A stretch of 64,000 bases of DNA from Arachis hypogaea (GCF_003086295.3 NC_092039.1:67041649-67105648); one strand, 5' to 3'; shown: positions 11,349 to 23,031, numbered from the stretch's first letter. Notes: generated from the letters alone by a model not told the origin. A program made the numbers and translations.

Positions 11349-13673
11349 TCACAGATACTCAGAACCGTGTTGGAACCACCCAACACCAAACTTAGAGTTT
11401 GAATGTGGGGGTTCAACACCAAACTTAGAGTTTGGTTGTGGCCTCCCAACACCAAACTTAGAGTTTGACTGTGGGGGCTCTGTTTGGCTCTGTTTTGAGA
11501 GAAGCTCTTCGTGCTTCCTCTCCATGATGACAGAGGGATACCCTTGGGCCTTAAACACCAAGGATTCTTCATTCACTTGAATGATCAACTCTCCTCTATC
11601 AACATCAATCACAGCCCTTGCTGTGGCTAGGAAGGGTCTGCCAAGGATGATGGATTCATCCATGCACTTCCCAGTCTCTAGGACTATGAAATCAGTAGGG
11701 ATGTAATGGTCTTCAACTTTAACCAGAACATCCTCTACAAGTCCATAGGCTTGTTTTCTTGAGTTGTCTGCCATCTCTAGTGAGATTTTTGCAGCTTGCA
11801 CCTCAGAGATTCCTAACTTCTCCATTACAGAGAGGGGCATGAGGTTTATACTTGACCCTAAGTCACACAAGGCCTTCTTGAAGGTCATGGTGCCTATGGT
11901 ACAAGGTATAGAAAACTTCCCAGGATCTTGCCTCTTTTGAGGTAGTTTCTGCCTAGACAAGTCATCCAGTTCCTTGGTGAGCAAAGGGGGTTCATCCTCC
12001 CAAGTCTCATTTCCAAATAACTTGTCATTTAGCTTCATGATTGCTCCAAGGTATTTAGCAACTTGCTCTTCAGTGACATACTCATCCTCTTCAGAGGAAG
12101 AATACTCATCAGAGCTCATGAATGGCAGAAGTAAGTCCAATGGAATCTCTATGGTCTCATTTTGAGCCTCAGATTCCCATGGTTCCTCATTGGAGGCCAG
12201 TGGACGTCCAGTGAGGTCTTCCTCAATGGCGTTCACTGCCTCTTCTTCCTCCCAGAATTTGGCCTTGTTGATGGCCTTGCACTCTCCTTTTGGATTTTCT
12301 TCAGTATTGCTTGGAAGAGTACTAGGAGGGAGTTCAGTAATTTTCTTGCTCAGCTGACCCACTTGTCCTTCCAAATTTCTGATGGAGGACCTTGTTTCAG
12401 TCATGAAACTTTGAGTGGTTTTGATTAGATCAGAGACCATGGTAGCTAAGTCAGAGGTATTCTGCTTAGAGCTCTCTGTCTGTTGCTGAGAAGATGATGG
12501 AAAAGGTTTGCTATTGCTAAACCTGTTTCTTCCACCATTATTGTTATTGAAACCTTGTTGAGGTCTCTGTTGATCCTTCCATGAAAGATTTGGATGATTC
12601 CTCCATGAAGGATTGTAGGTGTTTCCATAGGATTCTCCCATGTAATTCACCTCTTCCATTGAAGGGTTCTCAGGATCATAGGCTTCTTCCTCAGATGAAG
12701 CTTCCTTGGTACTGCTTGGTACATTTTGCATTCCAGACAGACTTTGAGAAATCAAATTGACTTGTTGAGTCAATATTTTGTTCTGAGCCAATATGGCATT
12801 CAGGGTGTCAATCTCAAGAACTCATTTCTTCTGACTAGTCCCATTGTTCACAGGAATTCGTTCAGAAGTGTACATGAAGTGGTTATTTGCAACCATTTCA
12901 ATCAGTTCTTGAGCCTCAGTAGGCGTCTTCTTTAGATGAAGAGATCCTCTAGAAGAGCTATCCAAGGACATCTTGGACAGTTCAGAGAGACCATCATAGA
13001 AAATACCTATGATGCTCCATTCAGAAAGCATGTCAGTGGGACACTTTCTGATTAATTGTTTGTATCTTTCCCAAGCTTCATAGAGGGATTCTCCTTCCTT
13101 CTGTCTGAAGGTTTGGACTTCCACTCTAAGCTTACTCAATTTTTGAGGTGGAAAGAACTTTGCCAAGAAGGCATTGACTAGCTTTTCCCAAGAGTCCAGG
13201 CTTTCTTTAGGTTGAGAGTCCAACCATGTTCTAGCTCTGTCTCTTACAGCAAAAGGGAATAGCATAAGTCTGTAGACCTCAGGGTCAACCCCATTAGTCC
13301 TGACAGTGTCACAGATTTGCAAGAATTCAGCTAAAAACTGATGAGGATCTTCCAATGGAAGTCCATGGAACTTGCAATTCTGTTGCATTAGAGAAACTAA
13401 TTGAGGCTTAAGCTCAAAGTTGTTTGCTCCAATGGCAGGGATAGAGATGCTTCTCCCATAGAAGTCGGGAGTAGGTGCAGTAAAGTCACCCAGCACCTTC
13501 CTTGCATTGTTGGCATTGTTGTTTTCGGCTGCCATGTGTTCTTCTTCTTTGAAGAATTCGGTCAGGTGCTCTAAAGAGAGTTGTGCTTTGGCTTCTCTTA
13601 GCTCTCTCTTCAAGGTCCTTTCAGGTTCAGGATCAGCCTCAACAAAAATGCCTTTGTCTTTGCTCCTGCTCAT
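11349..13673 (-). pseudogene. gag-protease polyprotein, one nonsense codon
   Basis: 774 codons from ATG at 13673. The N-terminus (SRSKDKGIFVEADPEPERTL) matches G and E5. A plant retrotransposon gag (capsid) domain lies at about residues 85-215, with RTWLDSQPKESLDSWEKLV and ESLYEAWERYKQLI. There is no CCHC knuckle. A TGA at 12822-12824 (residue 284) replaces the Gly codon seen in G and E5. The protease has catalytic CDLGSS (Asp about 604) and ILGRPFLATA. The C-terminus has three NSKFGV repeats. Gag forms the particle and the protease cuts it. No RT follows. Same length as the intact E5 gene, so the single stop is the only visible lesion. Confidence 0.88.
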
Positions 13674-15385
13674 AAGAAAGAGAAGAGAGCAAGAAAATGT
13701 GGAATCCTCTATGTCACAGTATAGAGATTCCTTTAGGTGTCAGAGGAAAAGAAGAGTAGAAGACAGAAGTAGAAAATTCGAACTTATCAAAGGAGATGGA
13801 GTTCGAATTTTGCATTAAGGGATAGTGTTAGTCCATAAATAGAAGGATGTGAGAAGGAGGGAAGTAATTTTCGAAAATTAAGTGAAAAATTTTGAAAACA
13901 TTTTTGAAAAACATTACTTAATTTTCGAAAATGAAAATGGAAAAGAAATCAAGTGATTTTTGAAAAAGATTTTGAAATTAGAAATCAACAAGATTTGATT
14001 GAAAACTATTTTGAAAAAGATGTGGTTAAGAAGATTTGATTGAAAAGTTATGGTTTTAAAAGGATATGATTGAGAAGATATGATTTGAAAGCAATTTTAA
14101 AAAGATTTGATTTGAAAATTAAAAACTTGACTAACAAGAAAAGATATGATTCAAACATTAAACCTTTCTCAACAGAAAAGGCAACATACTTGAAATGTTG
14201 AATCAAATCATTAATTGATAGTAAGTATCTTTAAAAAATAGAAAGAAATTGATTTTGAAAAAGATTTGATTGAAAAATTGATTTGAAAAAGATTTGATTT
14301 TGAAAAGATTTTGAAAACTTAGAAAAAAATTGATTTGAAAACAAAATCTTCCCCTCTAGCCATCCTGGCGTTAAACGCCCAGAATGGTGCACATTCTGGC
14401 GTTTAACGCCCAAAATACTACCCTTTTGGGCGTTAAACGCCCAACCAGGTATCCTGGCTGGCGTTTAAATGCCAGTCTGTCCTTCTTCACTGGGCGTTTT
14501 GAACGCCCAGCTTTTTCTGTGCAATTCCTCTGCTGTATGTTCTGAATCTTCAATTCTCTGTATTATTGACTTGAGAAGACACAAATTAAAAATATTTTTG
14601 GATTTTTAATAATAAGGAAAAATCAAAATGCAACAAGAATCAAATAACAATGCATGCAAGACACCAAACTTAGCAGTTTGTATACTACTGACATTAACAA
14701 AATGAAAATGCAAATGAGACACACAAAACACTCAAGTCAATAGAATTTAAAGATCAGAGCAAGTAAATCATCAAGAACATCTTGAAGATCACTAAGACAT
14801 ATGAATGAATGCATGCAATTGACACCAAACTTAAGATGAGACACTAGACTCAAACAAGAAACATGCAATATTTTTGGTTTTTATGATTTTGTAATTTTTT
14901 TTTGTGTTTTTCGAAAATTGAGTGGAAAAAGGTATCAAAATTCTTAATGAGAATTCCAGGAATCAGTGCAATGCTAGTCTAAGACTCCGGTCCAGGAACT
15001 AGACATGGCTTCACAGCCAGCCAAGCTTTCAAAGAAAGCTTCGGTCCAAAACACTAGACATGGCCAGAGGCCAGCCAAGCCTTAGCAGATCATTGCTCCA
15101 AAAGCAAGATTGATAAAAATCAACAAGCTTTTGTGGTGATAAGTTGAAACCTCGGTCCAATGAAATTAGACATGGCTTCTCAGCCAGCCAGATTTCAACA
15201 AATCATCATGAAACTCTAGAATTCATCTTCAAGAATTTCGAAAAAAATAAATACCTAATCTAAGCAACAAGATGAACCGTCAGTTGTCCAAACTAGAACA
15301 ATCCCGGGCAATAACGCCACTAACTTGGTGTTGTTGCCGGATCTTGGCACTGATGTTACCAAAAGCTTGCTCAAAACTTGAACAG
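13674..15385 (-). other. Leader of E1
   Basis: About 1.7 kb of untranslated leader, A-rich with runs of TTTTCGAAAA type. Holds five GGCGTT/AACGCC palindromes (14365-14513), sense-strand copies of the AAGTTTGGTGT motif near 14663 and 14822, and three copies of a repeat around ACTAGACATGGC..CAGCCAGCC (14995-15195). Decayed primer-site-like copies lie at 15300-15360. Confidence 0.7.
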
Positions 15386-15403
15386 TCCCCGGCAACGGCG
15401 CCA
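15386..15403 (-). promoter_or_regulatory. Primer-binding site, tRNA-Asp (E1)
   Basis: TGGCGCCGTTGCCGGGGA on the minus strand, a perfect complement of the 3' end of plant tRNA-Asp including CCA, six bases inside the 5' LTR. It primes minus-strand DNA synthesis. Confidence 0.92.
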
Positions 15404-15409
15404 AAAACT

Positions 15410-17163
15410 TGGTGCGCGAAATTGTGAACAATACTTTTTCACAACTCTCATAATCCCCGGTCATGAACCCCAAAAACTTGGTAGCTCAATACCATGGCAT
15501 TACACAACTTCGCACAACTAACCAGCAAGTGCACTGGGTCGTCCAAGTAATAAACCTTACGCGAGTAAGGGTCGATCCCACGGAGATTGTTAGTATTGAA
15601 GCAAGCTATGGTCATCTTGTAAATCTTAGTCAGGCAAACTCAAATGGTAATGGTGATGAACGAAAATAACACAAAGGTAAAGATAGAGATACTTATGTAA
15701 TTCATTGGTAGGAACTTCAGATAAGCGCATGAAGATGCCTTCCCTTCCGTCTCTCTGCTTTCCTACTGTCTTCATCCAATCCTTCTTACTCCTTTCCATG
15801 GCAAGCTTAAGCAAGGGTTTCACCGTTGTCAGTGGCTACCTCCCATCCTCTCAGTGAAAGCGATTGCATATGCTCTGTCACAGCATAGCGGAATTCATCT
15901 GTCGGTTCTCAATCAGGCCGGAATAGAATCCAGTGATTCTTTTACGTCTGTCACTAACGCCCCGCCTTCAGGAGTTTGAAGCACGTCACAGTCATTCAAT
16001 CATTGAATCCTACTCAGAATACCACAGACAAGGTTAGACCTTCCGGATTCTCTTGAATGCCGCCATCAGTTCTCGCCTATACCACGAAGACTCTGATCTC
16101 ACGGAATGGTTGGCTCGTTTGTCAGACGAGCACTCGGTTGTCAGGCGATCAACCATGCATCGTGCAATCAGGAATCCAAGAGATATTCACTAGAGCCTTG
16201 ATCGCTTGTAGAACAAGAGTGGTTGTCAGTCACCTTGTTCATGGGTGAGAATGATGATGAGTGTCACGGATCATCACATTCATCAAGTTGAAGAACAAGT
16301 GATATCTTAGAACAAGAACAAGCGGAATTGAATGGAAGAACAATAGTAATTGCATTAATACTCGAGGTACAGCAGAGCTCCACACCTTAATCTATGGTGT
16401 GTAGAAACTCCACCGTTGAAAATACATAAGCATAAGGTCTAGGCATGGCCGAATGGCCAGCCTCCCAATGATCTAAGAACTAGATGTCCAAAGATGATCA
16501 AAGGATCTAAAAACAATCCAAAGATCGAAAGACTCTCTAATACAATAGTCAAAGGTCCTACTTATAGAAAACTAGTAGCCTAAGGTGTACAGAAATGAGT
16601 AAATGACATAAAAATCCACTTCCGGGCCCACTTGGTGTGTGCTTGGGCTGAGCAATGAAACATTTTCGTGCAGAGACTCTTCTTGGAGTTAAATGCCAGC
16701 TTTAGTGCCAGTTTGGGCGTTTAACTCCCATTTGGGTGCCAGTTCCAGCGTTTAACGCTGGGATTCCTGAGGGTGACTTTGAACGCCGGTTTGGGCCATC
16801 AAATCTTGGGCAAAGTATGGACTATCATATATTGCTGGAAAGCTCAGGATGTCTACTTTCCAACGCCGTTGAGAGCGCGCCAATTGGGCTTCTGTAGCTC
16901 CAGAAAATCCACTTCGAATGCAGGGAGGTCAGAATCCAACAGCATCTGCAGTCCTTTTCAGTCTCTGAATCAGATTTTTGCTCAGGTCCCTCAATTTCAG
17001 CCAGAAAATACCTGAAATCACAGAAAAACACACAAACTCATAGTAAAGTCCAGAAAAGTGAATTTTAACTAAAAACTAATAAAAACATACTAAAAACTAA
17101 CTATATCATACCAAAAACATACTAAAAACAATGCCAAAAAGCATACAAATTATCCGCTCATCA
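15410..17163 (-). repeat. 5' LTR of E1
   Basis: 1754 bp, the partner of 6682-8435. The U5 block lies near 15535-15600. Palindromic AACGCC/GGCGTT motifs lie at 16684-16795 (U3 side). Confidence 0.95.
16557..16568 (-). promoter_or_regulatory. LTR TATA box (E1)
   Basis: Minus strand CTATAAGTAGGA, aligned with TTATAAATAGGA of E0. Confidence 0.5.
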
Positions 17164-18701
17164 CTCTCGCTCGTATAAACCATCCTGTTGTTATTTTACT
17201 TCTCCTCCAACATAATCGGTGCTTCTAACCGGGAACACGTAATTAAACGGAGTTTATTTCTATCGCTCACTTTTTCTAACTCCTAAGTTCTACCAATCCT
17301 AACATTGTCTTCGTACATAAGGTAAAAAAAAATGATTTGTTCTTTAGCACTAACTCTATTGCCACTTACTCCCTCTCTCGACACCTAACCGATTAGCAGT
17401 TAATGGTTAAATTTGCGTCATATCTCATCCTCGTAGTCCACCATGACTGAGTTCTAAACAATAGTCTCACACAACTCTCAACTTACTCCTGCTGAATTAC
17501 TCAGATTTCATTTATCCCGAAGAGTTCATTCATTTGCTCGATGTTACCTATTAGCTTCTTTAAGCTTCACAAGCTCTAACGGTATTACCCCATACGGCGC
17601 AATCTAGGTTTAGTCTTAAGTTTTGACATGTTAATACTATTTCATCATTTCCATTTTTAACTATGCATGAGTGCAGCATTTTAATGTTATATAAGGCATT
17701 TAGGATTTAACTACCAATTTCACAGTTACCTCCACCTCGTTGGGGCCATCTAGCATCCTAAGTCTCCTTACGTGGACTGTTCCAGGACATATTCCCAGGA
17801 TGACTGCACTTATAGCATAAGCCAGAACCAAAATGACACGGCCTATTCGGGTGATAGCTTCCACATCTCTGACAACTCTAATCATTTAAAGCAGTCGCTG
17901 GCTGTTTTTCTTTTCTCTTGAATTCTTGGCCCCTTGGTGCGAAGTTCTGATTATGTTCCCTTCGGTGAACTTCCTGGCTATCATTCCTTTCCATTGCAAC
18001 CTTCTTTAAACATTCTTTCAAGACCTTGCTCTTGTTCACCAAGTCTAACAAAATTCTGATCTCCATCGGGCCCACTGAACTCAGAATATCACTCCGGAGT
18101 CCTCCTTCATATTTTATGCACTTCCATTCCTCAAAGTCTCCCGGAGCACCCTGACAAATCTTGGAAAATCAACATAATTCTTCAAACTTGTTTATGTATT
18201 TGGCTACAGACATTTGACCCTATTTCAATTGCAACAATTCAGTTCCTTAGCTATCCTGACTGAATTGGGGAAGTACTTCTTATAGAATTCCAACAGAAAG
18301 GCATCCCAAGGTATCACAACTTTGTCTTGCTGCAGCAAGCGTCGCGTACCCTGCCGCCAATACTGGGCTTCACCCATTAACTAATAAGTTACAAACTCAA
18401 CACGTTGATTTTCATGGACTTGTTGTGCTTGTAACGCCCGTTCCATCACTTGAAACCAGTTATCTGCCTCTGTGGGGTCCATCGTCCCTCTAAAGATGGG
18501 CGGGTTTACCTTCAGGAAGGTTTCTAAGGTCATTGGCCCATTTTCTCTGTCATCGCCATTCCCATTTTCTCCACGACAGTCATAAAGTTTGCAGGATTAT
18601 TTTCAGTCATCTCAGGTTCCGTGTTACTAGCCCTATCTCTTCCTCGATCGCGACCGCATCTGATGACCAGAATTCACTTACTACATAATGAATCCATTCT
18701 T
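17164..18701 (-). pseudogene. T: degenerate chromovirus gag
   Basis: Minus-strand translation in shifting frames gives a classic Tekay/Del gag: a short Arg-rich start near 18661, TEPEMTENNPANFM, WDAFLLEFYKKYFPNSVR, ELLQLKQGQMSVAKYINKFE, FAPRGQEFKRKEKQPATAL, then a zinc knuckle region CYKCSHPGNM near 17800. In the knuckle the His is Asn and the last Cys is Ser, so it is dead. Several stops and frameshifts are present. Downstream (17164-17700) nothing is readable. The 5' flank meets L at 18702 in place of its own LTR. Confidence 0.78.
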
Positions 18702-19884
18702 TGGCAAGCGCACCAAATTATCGTAATGTAATAACCCACAATAGAGTGGGGTCGAATCCCACAGAGATTGATTAATTGAACAATTTTAGTTAATGGGTAA
18801 TTTTAGTCAAACTAATCGATAGAGATTCTTAAGTGCAGAATTTTAAATAACAAAAATGTAAATGACTTAAAAGTAAGAGAAAGCAATAAAGTGCAAAAAA
18901 GTAAATGACAAGAATTTAAAGTGCTGGAACATAAATGACTGAATTGTAAATGGGGATTGGGTAATAGCAGAAATTAAAGGAAAGTTATAAAGAATAGGAA
19001 AGATAAGAATAGGGGGAATTCATTGGGATTTAGGAGATGTTTCTCTCTTTGGATTAAATTAAGCTCATCTCATCTTCAATCATGCAACTCATTGACCTCT
19101 TGGCAATCATGATTGATTGAACCCCAATCCCTTGGTGATTCAATCTTTCAAATCTTTATACTCAGCCAATTCCTTGGTCTAATTGCTCATGAAGAGAGAT
19201 ATGCTTGGTTCCTGATTATACCACACATCCTCAAAGATCCAAATAATGCGTGGATTTCATGTCACCATATCCAATCCCAAAACCCAGTTCTACTCAAGTG
19301 TGAGAAGAGATTTCAAGCATGGCTTCATGTTTTCTTTTCCATGGTTCCCATGAAACCCATTTTGCATTAAACCTCTTTTCCAAGATGATTGAACACTAAG
19401 CATGAAGAACAAAATTCCTTCTAGCAAATCAAAGAAAAGATGAAAAAAAGAAGAAATCCACTATCATTAATCCATCAAGTACAACAGAGCTCCCTCTCCC
19501 AATGAGAGTGAGTTTAGCTACTCAGAGCTTAGAAAAAAGTATAAGAGATGGAAGAAGATGAAGTGAAGTGTAAAATTAAAAGTAAAACTAACTCTCAATC
19601 CAACATTCTAACCCCTCTAACTAACCCCTTTTTCAGTACCCTTAGGGGTTATATATACTACTCCTATCACTAAAAAGTAAAAATTACAAAAAAAAAGGTG
19701 AATAAAATTACAATTGAAAATTAAAAGAAAACTCTAGTAAAATGAACCATGTACCTGGCGTGTGAGTGGCGCGCCACGCCCAGCTCCTCAGCTTGGCTTG
19801 GCGTGCCACGCCTGGCTTCCAAGTGGCATGCCCTTCTCATGCAGCAAGCCTAGCGTGCCATGTCTTCGAGCTCAAGTGGCACGC
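18702..19884 (-). repeat. L: LTR fragment of another tRNA-Asp-type family
   Basis: The plus-strand start TGGCAAGCGCACC is the inverse of an LTR end. Just inside is GTCGAATCCCACAGAGATTG, the U5 block. A TATA-like TTATATATAC is at 19649-19658. At its far end is a family-specific palindrome set based on GGCGTGCCACGCC. The rest is lost where X interrupts it, so neither partner LTR nor target duplication can be checked. Frames here (for example 19113-19370) are not gene-like. Confidence 0.65.
19766..19880. repeat. GGCGTGCCACGCC palindromes (L)
   Basis: GTGGCGCGCCAC (19766-19777, perfect), GGCGTGCCACGCC (19800-19812) and decayed copies to 19880. Sequence-unrelated to the GGCGTTTAACGCC palindromes but in a similar U3 place. 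Confidence 0.6.
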
Positions 19885-20148
19885 TGGTACACGAAATCGG
19901 GATTCACACTTTTCACAACTCCGTGCAGCTGACCAGCAAGTGCACTGGGTCGTCCAAGTAATACCTTACGTGAGTAAGGGTCGATCCCACAGAGATTGTC
20001 GGCTTGAAGCAAGCTATGGTCATCTTGTAAATCTCAGTCAGGCGGATTCAAATGGTTATGAAGCTTTGATAATTAAAAGATAAATAAACATAAAATAAAG
20101 ATAGAGATACTTATGTAATTCATTGGTGGGAATTTCAGATAAGCGTAT
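19885..20148 (-). repeat. X: 3' end of an E-type LTR
   Basis: Plus-strand start TGGTACACGAAATCGGG and then the E-type U5 block (GTGCACTGGGTCGTCCAAGT, hairpin, GGGTCGATCCCACAGAGATTG). Colinear with E1 15410-15720 until P interrupts it after AGCGTAT. The rest of X is not seen in the window. Confidence 0.75.
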
Positions 20149-21576
20149 TGATAAACCACTATTTTATGATTTATCTTGTGCTCAATTGAATGATTTTATC
20201 AATTTTTCATCCACTTATTCATATGAATTTGCATGGTTTTACAATTCCTTCCTTGTGATATGACATATAAGAAAACATGTTTCCTATGCTTTAAAAATAT
20301 TAAATTTAATTATCCTTTATTACCATTCGATGTCGTGATTTGTGTGCTGAGTACTTTCAGGTTTTATAGGGCAGGAATGACTTAAAGGATGGAAAGAAAA
20401 CATACAAAAATGGAAGGAAAGCACAAAATGGAGTTCCTGAAGAAACTGGCAGCGACGCGAACGCGTGCTTTGTGAAAAGTGACATCTGCGTGAATGGGTG
20501 CATGACGCGAACGCGTGGCCCATGCGAAACACAGATGACGCGAATGCATGACTGACACGACCGCGTGGAAGAGAAAAACTCCAGATGACGCGCCCGCGTA
20601 ACCCACGCGGACGCATGACTTGAGCGATCTGCAAAAATTACAGAATACGCTGAAGATTATTTTGGGCTGCGTTTTGATCCAGATCCAAGCCGAGAGAACA
20701 CAAATTAAAGGCTATAAATTGGGGAATCCATCCATTCATAGCATACTTCATACAACATTAATTCATACATAATTTTAGGATTAGATGTAGTTTTCAGAGA
20801 GAGAGGTTCTCTCCTCTCTCTTAGGATTAGGATTAGGATTAGGATTTCATCTTCTTCAATCACATGTTCAATGTTCCTTTTATTTATTTTCTCAATTTAG
20901 TTTATGGACTCTTTATTTTTATATTAATTTTCTATTTAAATACAATTTGAGGTATTTCAGACTTATGATTGCTTTCTTTAATTTATGTTATTGATGCTTT
21001 CGCTTTATCCAAATTATTTTCATTCGAGTAGATTTCTTCCCTTTTGGCTTTGGTTAATTAATTGGTAACACCTGAGTTATCAAACTCAGCAGTGGTTGAA
21101 ATTGGCAATTGCTAATTGATTTGGGTCACTCTAAAAGTTGACTAGGACTTGAGGATCAATTTAATTAGTCTACTTGACTTTCCTTTATTTAATAAGGGAT
21201 AACTAAGTGGGATTAAAACCCAATTCTCATCACACCTGATAAGGATAACTAGGATAGGAATTCTAGTTCTCGTACCTTGCCAAGAGTTTTCTTAATTATT
21301 AATTTATTAATTCTTGTTATTTAAATTACTTGTTCCTTATTTCAAAAAAAAACCCAAAACTATATCTTTTTCCATAACCAATAATAAATCATACTTTCCT
21401 GCAATTCCTTGAGAAGACGACCCGATGTTTGAATACTTCGGTTTATAAATTTTATTGGGTTTGTTACTTGTGACAACCAAACGTTTGTACAAAAGGATTT
21501 TCTGTTGGTTTAGAAGCTGTACTTACAACGCGATTATATTTGTGAATTTCTTTACCGACAGGAAAGCCGATCGTCA
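20149..21576 (+). repeat. 5' LTR of P (about 1428 bp)
   Basis: Starts TGATAAACCACTATTTTATG and ends near GATCGTCA, four bases before the primer site. Contains ACGCGNNCGCGT palindromes (20450-20620), a TATA box TATAAATT at 20713-20720, a short GGATTA repeat at 20822-20848, and a distant form of the U5 block (CAATTCCTTGAGAAGACGAC, near 21400). Confidence 0.8.
20450..20620. repeat. ACGCGNNCGCGT palindromes (P LTR)
   Basis: GACGCGAACGCGTGC, then further copies such as CACGACCGCGTGG and CACGCGGACGCATGA, several decayed. A second cluster of the same motif lies in P at 53131-53330. Confidence 0.65.
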
Positions 21577-21579
21577 AAA

Positions 21580-21597
21580 TGGCGCCGTTGCCGGGGA
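21580..21597 (+). promoter_or_regulatory. Primer-binding site, tRNA-Asp (P)
   Basis: TGGCGCCGTTGCCGGGGA, perfect. Confidence 0.92.
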
Positions 21598-21639
21598 ATT
21601 GCAAACGTGTGCCTTATTATTGGTTATTGTAAATATTTT

Positions 21640-21890
21640 TCAGAAAAAAAAAGAGAAAGAATTTTTCAGATTTTTATTTTAAAATTTTTATCTTATCTTA
21701 TCTTAGTTTTAAATTTCAAAAATCATTTTTTTTTTCAAAAATCATCTTTTTCAAAATCTTATCTTATCTTTTTCAAAATCTTATCTTATCCTTTTTCAAA
21801 AAAAAAATCATCATATCTTTTTCAAAATCTTATCTTATCTTTTTTTTCAAAAAATCATATCTTTTTCAAAATATTTTCTTTTTGTTAGTT
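21640..21890 (+). repeat. T-rich low-complexity leader of P
   Basis: Repeats of TTTTTCAAAATCTTATCTTATC type. Not coding. Confidence 0.7.
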
Positions 21891-21915
21891 TTTGTTTTTA
21901 TTTTCTCCTACTACT

Positions 21916-23031
21916 ATGAACTCTCACCCCTTTGGCTATGAGTCTGGTTACAACTATGTTGCAGAAAGAGGAGATTACAATGAGAACATACATCAAGAAT
22001 GGAACAATCAAAGATGGGAGGAGCCACAAGGATTTGATCAACCCTCATGGCAACAACCACCTCCAATGGACTATCAACAACCATTCTGTGATGCATACCA
22101 AGATGACGGCTATGGTGAGCACTCTTTTGATTATCAACAACCACCACCATATGCCTATGAACCCCCTCCTCAACATGACTTTGGACCACCATACTCACAA
22201 GCCCCTTTCCACCATTCACCTCCATATGACCCTAATCCTGATCCACCATACCAACCACCATATGAGCCATACTTAGAACTACCACCACAATATACACTAT
22301 CTCCATATCATTATCAAGATGAACCACCTTCCTACCATAAACCCTTTCTCCAAAATAATGAACCTTCCTATCCACCCCAAACCCCCATGGAGAACACACT
22401 TACCTCTCTCATTGGTCTCGCCTCTAAACTCCAAAATCTTATATCCCGCATGGACCAACCCTCTACCTTCAACAATCAACCCTCAAGCTCTACTGCACTT
22501 CCTTCTCAATCACAAAATAATCTCTCTATCCCATCACCACCATCCATGGAAGAGCACCCACATCCATCAATCCAAGAGCAACATGATCCCAATGATGCTA
22601 TTTACATGGAACAAGAGAGAAGGGATCATCTTGCGAATCCATACTTCATAAGGAGCTAGAGGAGGCACTAAAGGTAAAGGTAGAAGAGACCTTTGCATAT
22701 GAAGGAGTAGTTGAAGGGAGTTGTCATAGAAAAGAAATCATCAAGGAGGAGTACGATTTTATACTTAAACAACTGGACAAAGCAGCAATTATTGAAAAGG
22801 AAAAAGTGGTTAAAGACTTAGGAGATGCTGAACCTCCATGGAAAGTCAAGTCATAGAGCCTCCTTCCAAGGTGTTTGATGTTGATGTTGAGGATGGTGTA
22901 CAACCTCCAAGGCATATCATAGTTGAAGATCTGGAAGAGGTTGATCAAAGTTGGAGATTCAAGAAGAAGAGGCACAAGCTCCCATGCCCTTGGTGAGCAA
23001 TGAAAAAGAGATTGAATTGGAAGAAAGCTAC
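21916..23031 (+). pseudogene. P orphan gene, first part (Pro/Gln/Tyr-rich)
   Basis: From ATG 21916 (a second ATG lies at 21892) the frame encodes a strongly Pro/Tyr/Gln/His-rich protein with repeated YQQPPP- and YEPPPQ-like units over about residues 50-150, then MENTLTSLIGLASKLQNLI and a Ser/Pro stretch. It stops at 22657-22659. The next frame goes on without pause (ELEEALKVKVEE), so a frameshift lies just before the stop. Further frame changes occur near 22850 and 22950. The last codons before the E3 insertion are in frame with 52339 onward. No Gag, protease or enzyme motif is visible. Function unknown; it may stand in for a structural protein. It resembles the N orphan gene in composition. 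Confidence 0.7.
23027..23031. repeat. Target-site duplication GCTAC of E3 (left copy)
   Basis: GCTAC here and at 52334-52338. Confidence 0.93.

Larger units (their letters stand above)
6682..17163 (-). mobile_element. E1: complete non-autonomous LTR retrotransposon, 10.5 kb
   Basis: Complete on the minus strand: 5' LTR 15410-17163, tRNA-Asp primer site, long leader, gag-protease, post-gene hairpin, palindromes, ORF2, 3' spacer, 3' LTR 6682-8435. The LTRs are equal in length (1754 bp) and by eye differ at only about ten bases, roughly 0.5%, so the insertion is recent. It encodes no RT, RNase H or integrase, so those must have come from another element. Both genes carry one stop codon. It may belong to the group I recall as FIDEL/Feral in peanut; that label is not certain. 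Confidence 0.93.
20149..23031 (+). mobile_element. P: non-autonomous LTR retrotransposon, 5' part
   Basis: LTR (20149-21576), tRNA-Asp primer site, T-rich leader and an orphan gene on the plus strand. E3 interrupts P at 23031 with the duplication GCTAC (23027-23031 and 52334-52338), and P continues at 52339. The orphan frame joins perfectly across this gap, confirming the structure. No gag or pol is found. Confidence 0.85.

Noticed and set aside
11349..11580. Antisense or alternate frames over the gag-protease tail
   Set aside because: Shadow frames created by the NSKFGV repeat DNA.
15386..15403. tRNA-Asp gene
   Set aside because: Only the 3' 18 bases match. It is the complement site where tRNA-Asp primes reverse transcription.
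19766..20083. 105-codon frame at the L/X border
   Set aside because: It crosses two LTR fragments and consists of palindrome and U5 sequence.
20822..20848. Telomere-like repeat
   Set aside because: The unit is GGATTA, not the plant TTTAGGG, only about four copies, inside the P LTR.
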